Positions 6,001 through 9,374 of a stretch of 9,374 nt of DNA are shown here, one piece after another. The stretch lies in the NCBI GenBank assembly GCA_050303435.1, contig JBNLBT010000120.1:1-9374 (forward strand), written 5' to 3'. The DNA is from JBNLBT01 sp050303435. GTDB taxonomy: Bacteria > Pseudomonadota > Gammaproteobacteria > Xanthomonadales > Marinicellaceae. Below the pieces are notes generated by a model. That model was not told where the DNA came from. It made no database searches and saw only the letters and a list, made by a program, of their open reading frames with translations. The stretch's first letter is position 1, and each line of letters starts with the position of its first letter. The position numbers and the translations under genes are program-made.

Positions 6001-9000
6001 AGCAACGTGGGCGTCGCCAACATCGAAATCGGCCTGCCATTCCTGCCGCCGGTGGCCGAAGACATTCTGTTGCAAACGCATCAGGACCAGGCAGTGAACA
6101 TCACGCTGGTGGCCAGCGATCCCAACGGCGATGCCCTGAGCTATGAAGTGCTGTCCTCGCCGTCCCACGGCAGTCTGTCGGGTGCAGCGCCCGATCTGCT
6201 GTACACCCCCGATCCCGGTTACGTTGGCACCGATGTGTTCACCTACCGCGCCAACGACGGCCTTTTGAACAGCGCTTCGGCGCGCGTCGACATTGCCATC
6301 GAGCCACCCAATCAGGCGCCGGTGGCCCAGGCGGTGTTTGTGTCCACGTCAATGGACACGGCGGTGCCGGTGATTTTGCAGGGCAATGACCCTGAAGGCG
6401 ATGCGCTGAACTTTATTCTGCTGAGTCAACCGTTGAATGGCGTCCTGTCTGGTTCGGCGCCGGATCTGGTGTACACGCCCGATGCCGGATTTGTCGGGCT
6501 GGATCAATTCACCTACCGAGTCAACGACGGCGAACTGGATTCACCGGTGGCGGGGGTAGAATTGCGCATCAACGCGCTGCCCGCGCGCAGCGGCGCCGCC
6601 TTGACCGTGCCGGCGCCGGAACACGTCCACTCTGGCTGGGGCAACAACGTGGCGTTGAGCGCTCTGGGCGCACGCGTCATCGAGACCAGCAGTGGCAATG
6701 GCAACGGGGCGATCAGCGGGTCCAGCTCCGCCAGCTGGACCACCGCCAATGGTGCGGTGGCTGAACAGCACATCGTCATCGAGCTGGTCGGACGGAACGC
6801 GGCCCGAGTGGACAAATTCAGATTGATCGGTTCGGGCGGCAACACGTCGCCGCATCATTTCACCCTGGCCTTGTCGGACACCACCGCGGCGGCCGACGCC
6901 TTCATCGACGTGTTGTCCGGTGCAGCCCAGATGAACCAGCGGGTGCAGGAATTTGAGCTGAGTGAAGTCTCTGAAGCACGTTTTGCCCGCCTGACCATTC
7001 ATGACAACCACGGTTCCGCCTCGCGCCTCTCGACCGCGGCCATCGAACTCATCGATTCATCCCGTGCAGGCTTCGCTGCCTACGACGAGTCGGTACAGCC
7101 ATCCGTGTCCAGTTATCAGGATTTCAGAAACCGCGCGGAGAATCTGTTGGACGGCAATGCCTCGAGTCAGTGGCGCAGTGAATCCGGTCTGCTGCAGGGT
7201 GAGCATTTGATCTTCAAGCTGGATGATCGGGCGTTTTTTGACCGAATTCGCATGCAGGGCAATCAGTCCACTTCCAGCCTCAAGGATTTTGAAATCCACG
7301 TGCGCAATGAAAACGGCGATTTCAATGTAATTTACCTGGGACAAATGGCCCCCGGCGGCGGCGCACAGACGTTCAGGGTTTCCGCCGTGCCTTTGCATGT
7401 GGATGAAGTCATGCTGGTGGTGCTCAGCACCCAGGGCAATGCGTCACAGGTGTCCTTAAATGAATTCAGCGTGCCTTCGCTGGTGTCATTTGACCACGTG
7501 GTGTCGCTGTCAGCCCAGCCCACGCCGGTGCTGCTGCAAGGCTCCCCGGAACAGATCGCTTTGGGCGCCAGTGTGATTGAATACAGCAGCGCGCCCTCAA
7601 GCAGCAGAGCGCCGGAACGGGCCCTGGATGGCATCACCACCAGTCAGTGGAGAACCGCTTCAGCGGCGGATGAATTCATCACCGTGGCACTCGCGGGTGG
7701 ACAGGCCCGGTTGATCAATGGCATCGAATTGATTGGCAGCAACGCGTCGAACAGCGTACAGGATTTTGAATTGTGGGTGTCCGAGACCGATCTGCACGAT
7801 GCCTCATTTGTGCAGGTGTTGGGTGCCCGCGCCGAGGCCATCAATGAAGAACAGCTTTACAGTCTCGCGAGCGGGCCGGTGCCAGCGCGGTTCATCAAAC
7901 TGGTGCTGCTGAACAACCACGGCGACGAGGCCAACATCGCTGTCAACGAGCTCCGCGTCCTCACCGAGCAGCCGGTGGCCGGCGTAGAGTCGTACTCCAG
8001 CCGCTTTGACGTCAACACGCGCGCCGAGAACACCATCAATGGCCATGCGTCCAGCACGTGGCGCAGCGGCGCGGGCCTCAACACCGATCAATGGATCACC
8101 TATCGACTGGCCGGCGATGCGCCCAGCCAGATTGAATCGGTGTGGATCAAGCCGACCACACAGGTGCCGCGACAATTTGAAATCCGGGCGTCCCAAAGCA
8201 CGGCGGATGACGATGCGTTTGCAGTGGTGTTCAGTGGCACGATGGAAGCCAGCACGGATCGACAGAAATTCATTTTGCCGGCAAACACCCAGGCACGCTA
8301 TCTGCAATTGTTCTTCATCGACACCCACGGCGCGAATGAAATCGGCATCAATGAGGTGCACGTTGTGGGCGCACCGGCCGACGCCGATGCGGCGCGTTTG
8401 CTGGATGTGTCCAGTTTTGACGGGCCCGACACCACGCCGCAAAACGTTTTGTCGGCGAGTTCAGTGGACAGCTTCTGGCAGACCGCACGCAATGCCGCGG
8501 AAAACCAGTGGTTCACCCTGGCATTGCGCGGTCAGCGAGAATTGCTGGTGGACCGCCTGGTTCTGATGCCGCCGGTCAATGCCGGTGACACCGCCGGCGT
8601 GCGCGAGTTTGAATTGCAGGTGTCCACCACAACCAGCGACGACGCGGCGTTCAGCACAGCCTTCATCGGCACGCTGCAAAACAATGGGCGACCGCAGTCT
8701 TTTCAATTTGATGCAGTGAATGCACGCTTTGTGCGTTTCGTGGCGCTGAACAATTACGGCGCCAGTTACATCCGCCTCAACCGCCTGTGGCTGAACTCGC
8801 CGGAAATCGGTTTGGCCCGGGTTCAATTCCAGGACATCTCCACTCAGCTTGATCCATTGAATGCCTCGTATTTCTGGAATTTTGGCGATGGCAGCACGTC
8901 CGAACTGCGGGATCCCGAGCACGTGTTCCCGGGCGCGGGGATTTATCCGGTGGTTTTGCAGGTGACCGATCAAAACGGTCAGCACAGCCAGTACGCTGTG

Positions 9001-9374
9001 GACTATCAGGTGCTGGATGACTTTGAATTGTCCTTTGCGGTGGCTTCTGAACCCTACACGGAGGGCAAGCCACTGCTGTTCACCGACACCACGGACTACC
9101 CGGCCGATGACGCGGTTGTGCTGCGCGAATGGCAATGGGGCGATGGCTCCGATGGCCGCGTGCACGCCGCCATCGACGCGCACAGCTACGCCGACAACGG
9201 GCAGTATCCGGTGCAATTGCTGGCCATGACGGCCTCTGGCCGGGTCAAAACCGCACAGCGTCTGCTGGAGGTCTTGAATTTGCCGCCCGCGGTGGACATG
9301 GGCCCGGATTTGCAGGTGCCTTTGGGGTATCGCTGGCTCAACAGACCCGTATTGAGCGATCCGGGTCCGGCCGA
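3040..9374 (+). CDS. Giant exported HET-C / vWA / tandem-95 / discoidin / PKD multidomain protein, at least 2111 aa (3' end outside window)
   Basis: One frame stays open from the ATG at 3040 to the right edge; my codon-by-codon reading met no stop. Residues 1-38 are a Sec signal peptide (core VAMVSVLFGLLLGTS, cleavage AFA|F). Domain order by approximate residues: HET-C-like 39-287; vWA 288-485; two beta-rich domains 490-604 and 605-707, the second ending YYVELAGTTLAGHAFSR, much like the domains after the vWA of VWA7/hemicentin-type animal proteins; an Ig-like NEW3/CARDB-type domain 708-816; four tandem-95 repeats 820-1180; five discoidin-like repeats 1188-1922; PKD domains 1923-1993 and 1994-2080, and the start of a third. 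No cysteine occurs after C436. No other membrane segment is seen; any anchor or secretion signal would be in the missing C-terminus. The role is inferred as a large surface or matrix protein binding glycans, matrix or other cells, with a possible enzymatic head. It stands alone on its strand after a 570-base gap. Base composition rises from AT-rich at the 5' end to GC-rich in the repeats. Confidence 0.93.
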   Translation, partial: MIKVNMGDVFPRFLTIKRCGVAMVSVLFGLLLGTSAFAFKPFIHKDLSLEVISQNDSGEGFEFIPAHIVGYSNIWTDVVEPEKDDVHADNNEMAAASARINLKMEQIRFALANCDIFDARVKLGQVFHTIQDVYSHSNSINNGHVVEDILSLEDGTAHCDANNDFAPDGLVTGYFNLDSFLSHFLGYLPPPIDFTNPLVPITPPDRVDYLSMNECTDMPDDMCCHRELNKDKDTDPDEITLHNVAREAAEIATADFMNSLYDYFVSTSDVETADYMMSQLMKKDRTQGFVLDNSGSMFDEIEDVKLMANSYLDNLVNNNESPRLGLVTFSNIVQANAQTCDLSAMRQQINAIQPDNGGAPNNDCPERMNGGLLQGLAEFPGLGSGIEELPPALLERGGRIMLATDASALDVDLGPLVASRAGQLGVSIDAVLTGTCEVVTAKSGESRSKADAVNPLLDPDPRVYLRELTARTGGILFEVDKSEFDVVGALLIDLNDPNRVTVSEKHWQPGESMPQIIHVPVDEFLDRSVTLMLTSQVAAGLPAETSLRRPDGTLVEAADADVQHTRLSTVDMYRVSTPDPGNWQFESSGGEGLSFRVIGASDLQAGGVLFLSDQEKYATRHEEEWLPLQSAPASGMTVLADASLSKQVNNPVINLRRLNGDLIQSAHAASASDSGLRASITTPAEEYYVELAGTTLAGHAFSRQIPVKMTASGFSVFSERITHHAAPGGQAKIRLNVTNHGATTAQIVVHGTSSLEWDLSTGLTASIAAGARQQFDFLVSVPDDVPEGAGSSIEFIAENANNPGEKNSIRVNVVAQVVPNRLPIALPAEYRLAEDTALAIALTGYDHEADDLTFDIADQPEHGVLQGTAPNITYLPAEHFNGIDTFSFTVHDGHSASRFEGQVALDITPVNDPPVIDDTDIALSQGFTVELDLTATDYDGDALSYALLTPPEHGVITGTLPLISYTADADYLGTDVFTYQASDGELLSNVGVANIEIGLPFLPPVAEDILLQTHQDQAVNITLVASDPNGDALSYEVLSSPSHGSLSGAAPDLLYTPDPGYVGTDVFTYRANDGLLNSASARVDIAIEPPNQAPVAQAVFVSTSMDTAVPVILQGNDPEGDALNFILLSQPLNGVLSGSAPDLVYTPDAGFVGLDQFTYRVNDGELDSPVAGVELRINALPARSGAALTVPAPEHVHSGWGNNVALSALGARVIETSSGNGNGAISGSSSASWTTANGAVAEQHIVIELVGRNAARVDKFRLIGSGGNTSPHHFTLALSDTTAAADAFIDVLSGAAQMNQRVQEFELSEVSEARFARLTIHDNHGSASRLSTAAIELIDSSRAGFAAYDESVQPSVSSYQDFRNRAENLLDGNASSQWRSESGLLQGEHLIFKLDDRAFFDRIRMQGNQSTSSLKDFEIHVRNENGDFNVIYLGQMAPGGGAQTFRVSAVPLHVDEVMLVVLSTQGNASQVSLNEFSVPSLVSFDHVVSLSAQPTPVLLQGSPEQIALGASVIEYSSAPSSSRAPERALDGITTSQWRTASAADEFITVALAGGQARLINGIELIGSNASNSVQDFELWVSETDLHDASFVQVLGARAEAINEEQLYSLASGPVPARFIKLVLLNNHGDEANIAVNELRVLTEQPVAGVESYSSRFDVNTRAENTINGHASSTWRSGAGLNTDQWITYRLAGDAPSQIESVWIKPTTQVPRQFEIRASQSTADDDAFAVVFSGTMEASTDRQKFILPANTQARYLQLFFIDTHGANEIGINEVHVVGAPADADAARLLDVSSFDGPDTTPQNVLSASSVDSFWQTARNAAENQWFTLALRGQRELLVDRLVLMPPVNAGDTAGVREFELQVSTTTSDDAAFSTAFIGTLQNNGRPQSFQFDAVNARFVRFVALNNYGASYIRLNRLWLNSPEIGLARVQFQDISTQLDPLNASYFWNFGDGSTSELRDPEHVFPGAGIYPVVLQVTDQNGQHSQYAVDYQVLDDFELSFAVASEPYTEGKPLLFTDTTDYPADDAVVLREWQWGDGSDGRVHAAIDAHSYADNGQYPVQLLAMTASGRVKTAQRLLEVLNLPPAVDMGPDLQVPLGYRWLNRPVLSDPGPA
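3154..3900 (+). other. HET-C-like (putative metal-dependent, phospholipase-C-fold) domain, residues 39-287
   Basis: The family signature is visible as KLGQVFHTIQDVYSHSN (122-138), matching the LG..LHTlQDfYSHSN core of HET-C-type and VWA7-type proteins. His128, Asp132 and His136 are the likely metal ligands. An earlier DDVHADNNE (84-92) supplies His87 and Asp89 where relatives have an H-x-D-N motif. Then come HCDAN (158-162), DGLVTGYF (168-175), a CCHRELNKD (223-231) equivalent to the CSHGGINKD of relatives, and LHNVAREAAEIATADF, the helix with His242 that leads into the vWA. From family knowledge the fold is related to zinc phospholipase C and fungal HET-C; catalysis here is not shown. DKDTDPDE (231-238) could bind calcium. 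Confidence 0.75.
3901..4494 (+). other. von Willebrand factor A domain with intact MIDAS, residues 288-485
   Basis: The MIDAS motif is complete: GFVLDNSGSM gives Asp292, Ser294 and Ser296 (DxSxS), GLVTFSN gives Thr328, and RIMLATDAS gives Asp405. Such domains bind a protein or matrix ligand through a divalent metal. Cys340, Cys364 and Cys436 are the only cysteines in it and the last in the protein; a disulfide is possible in the periplasm or outside. A HET-C-like domain followed at once by a vWA is the known order in animal VWA7-type proteins and some bacterial relatives. Confidence 0.85.
5497..6579 (+). repeat. Four tandem-95 (cadherin-like, Big_9-type) repeats, residues 820-1180
   Basis: Each unit of about 90 residues runs N-x-x-P-x-A ... 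D-x-(E/D)-(G/A)-D-x-L-x-(Y/F) ... P-x-(H/N)-G-x-(L/I)-x-G-x-x-P ... Y-x-(P/A)-(D/E)-x-x-(F/Y)-x-G-x-D-x-F-(T/S)-(Y/F)-x-(A/V)-x-D-G. Units start near residues 820, 911, 1003 and 1091. The second and third agree closely at DNA level around LGTDVFTY / VGTDVFTY (5956-5975 and 6226-6245, exactly 270 bases apart). This points to duplication more recent than that of the other units. The family forms Ca2+-stiffened stalks in bacterial adhesins. Confidence 0.88.
6601..8805 (+). repeat. Five discoidin-like (F5/8 type C) repeats, residues 1188-1922
   Basis: The units, about 1188-1339, 1340-1480, 1481-1643, 1644-1777 and 1778-1922, share a pattern. An A-x-N-x-L-D-G-type loop leads to a Trp (SASW 1233, SSQWR 1378, TSQWR 1537, SSTWR 1674, DSFWQ 1813). 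Then come a strand such as QWITYRL, I-x-x-I-x-L-x-G, DFE(I/L)-x-(V/A)-S and finally ARF(I/V)(K/R)L-x-x-x-(N/D)-(N/T)-(H/Y)G with NE(L/V)-x-V. Trp spacing is 145, 159, 137 and 139. The second unit is the most divergent, with STQG in place of NNHG. Such jelly-roll domains usually bind sugars or anionic surfaces. There are no cysteines, unlike the disulfide-bonded animal forms. Confidence 0.8.
8806..9374 (+). repeat. PKD domains: two complete and the start of a third, residues 1923-2111
   Basis: The first holds YFWNFGDGS (1944-1952) with the H-x-(F/Y) strand EHVFPGAGIYPVVLQVTD. The second holds EWQWGDGSDG (2030-2039) with HSYADNGQYPVQL. A third begins with LPPAVDMGPD, the usual NxPPxxxxGPD opening, and is cut by the window. 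PKD domains are Ig-like spacers in exported enzymes and adhesins; WxFGDG is their defining motif. Confidence 0.85.

Noticed and set aside
5053..6168. 371-codon minus-strand open frame inside the giant gene
   Set aside because: The plus-strand frame encodes clear Ig-like and tandem-95 domains across it. The antisense product has no domain pattern and no ribosome-binding site.
7804..9216. Two long minus-strand open frames (7804-8442 and 8461-9216)
   Set aside because: They are antisense shadows of the discoidin and PKD repeats, with compositions typical of GC-rich reverse reading.

Overview
The window looks like a stretch of a GC-rich Gram-negative chromosome, most likely a gammaproteobacterium. 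This is an inference from the Sec signal peptides, the start of a periplasmic ABC substrate-binding protein and the overall coding style; nothing in the window fixes the taxon. There are no rRNA, tRNA, CRISPR, transposase or phage genes.

Left part (1-1110, minus strand): a two-gene unit. A secreted conserved protein of 312 residues with no function I can name is followed, with its stop overlapping the next start (TGATG), by the first 57 codons of a BtuF-like periplasmic substrate-binding protein that runs off the left edge. A TATAAT box sits just upstream of the unit.

Middle (1488-2469, plus strand): an overlapping pair, a small NTF2-like (SnoaL/DUF4440-type) protein and a GNAT acetyltransferase read from a TTG start inside the end of the first gene. 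Ahead of the pair, 1111-1487 holds the divergent control region with three short dyads. Behind it lies a 570-base AT-richer intergenic stretch (2470-3039). That stretch has a perfect 25-bp palindrome, a triplicated CACAATG, a 12-bp palindrome and a duplicated GA-rich ribosome-binding-site-like motif.

Right two thirds (3040-9374, plus strand): one uninterrupted reading frame of at least 2111 codons, still open at the right edge. It encodes a giant Sec-exported protein. In order I see a signal peptide, a HET-C-like domain (metal-ligand-type His/Asp, FHTIQDVYSHSN), a vWA domain with an intact MIDAS, two beta-rich linker domains resembling those after the vWA of animal VWA7/hemicentin-type proteins, and a NEW3/CARDB-like Ig domain. 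Four tandem-95 (cadherin-like) repeats, five discoidin (F5/8 type C)-like repeats, two PKD domains and the start of a third follow. From residue 437 on there is no cysteine. The likely picture is a very large exported surface or matrix protein: a HET-C/vWA head on a long stalk of adhesive modules. This gene is the item of most interest. Its base composition changes along its length, from AT-rich at the 5' end and upstream region to GC-rich in the repeats.
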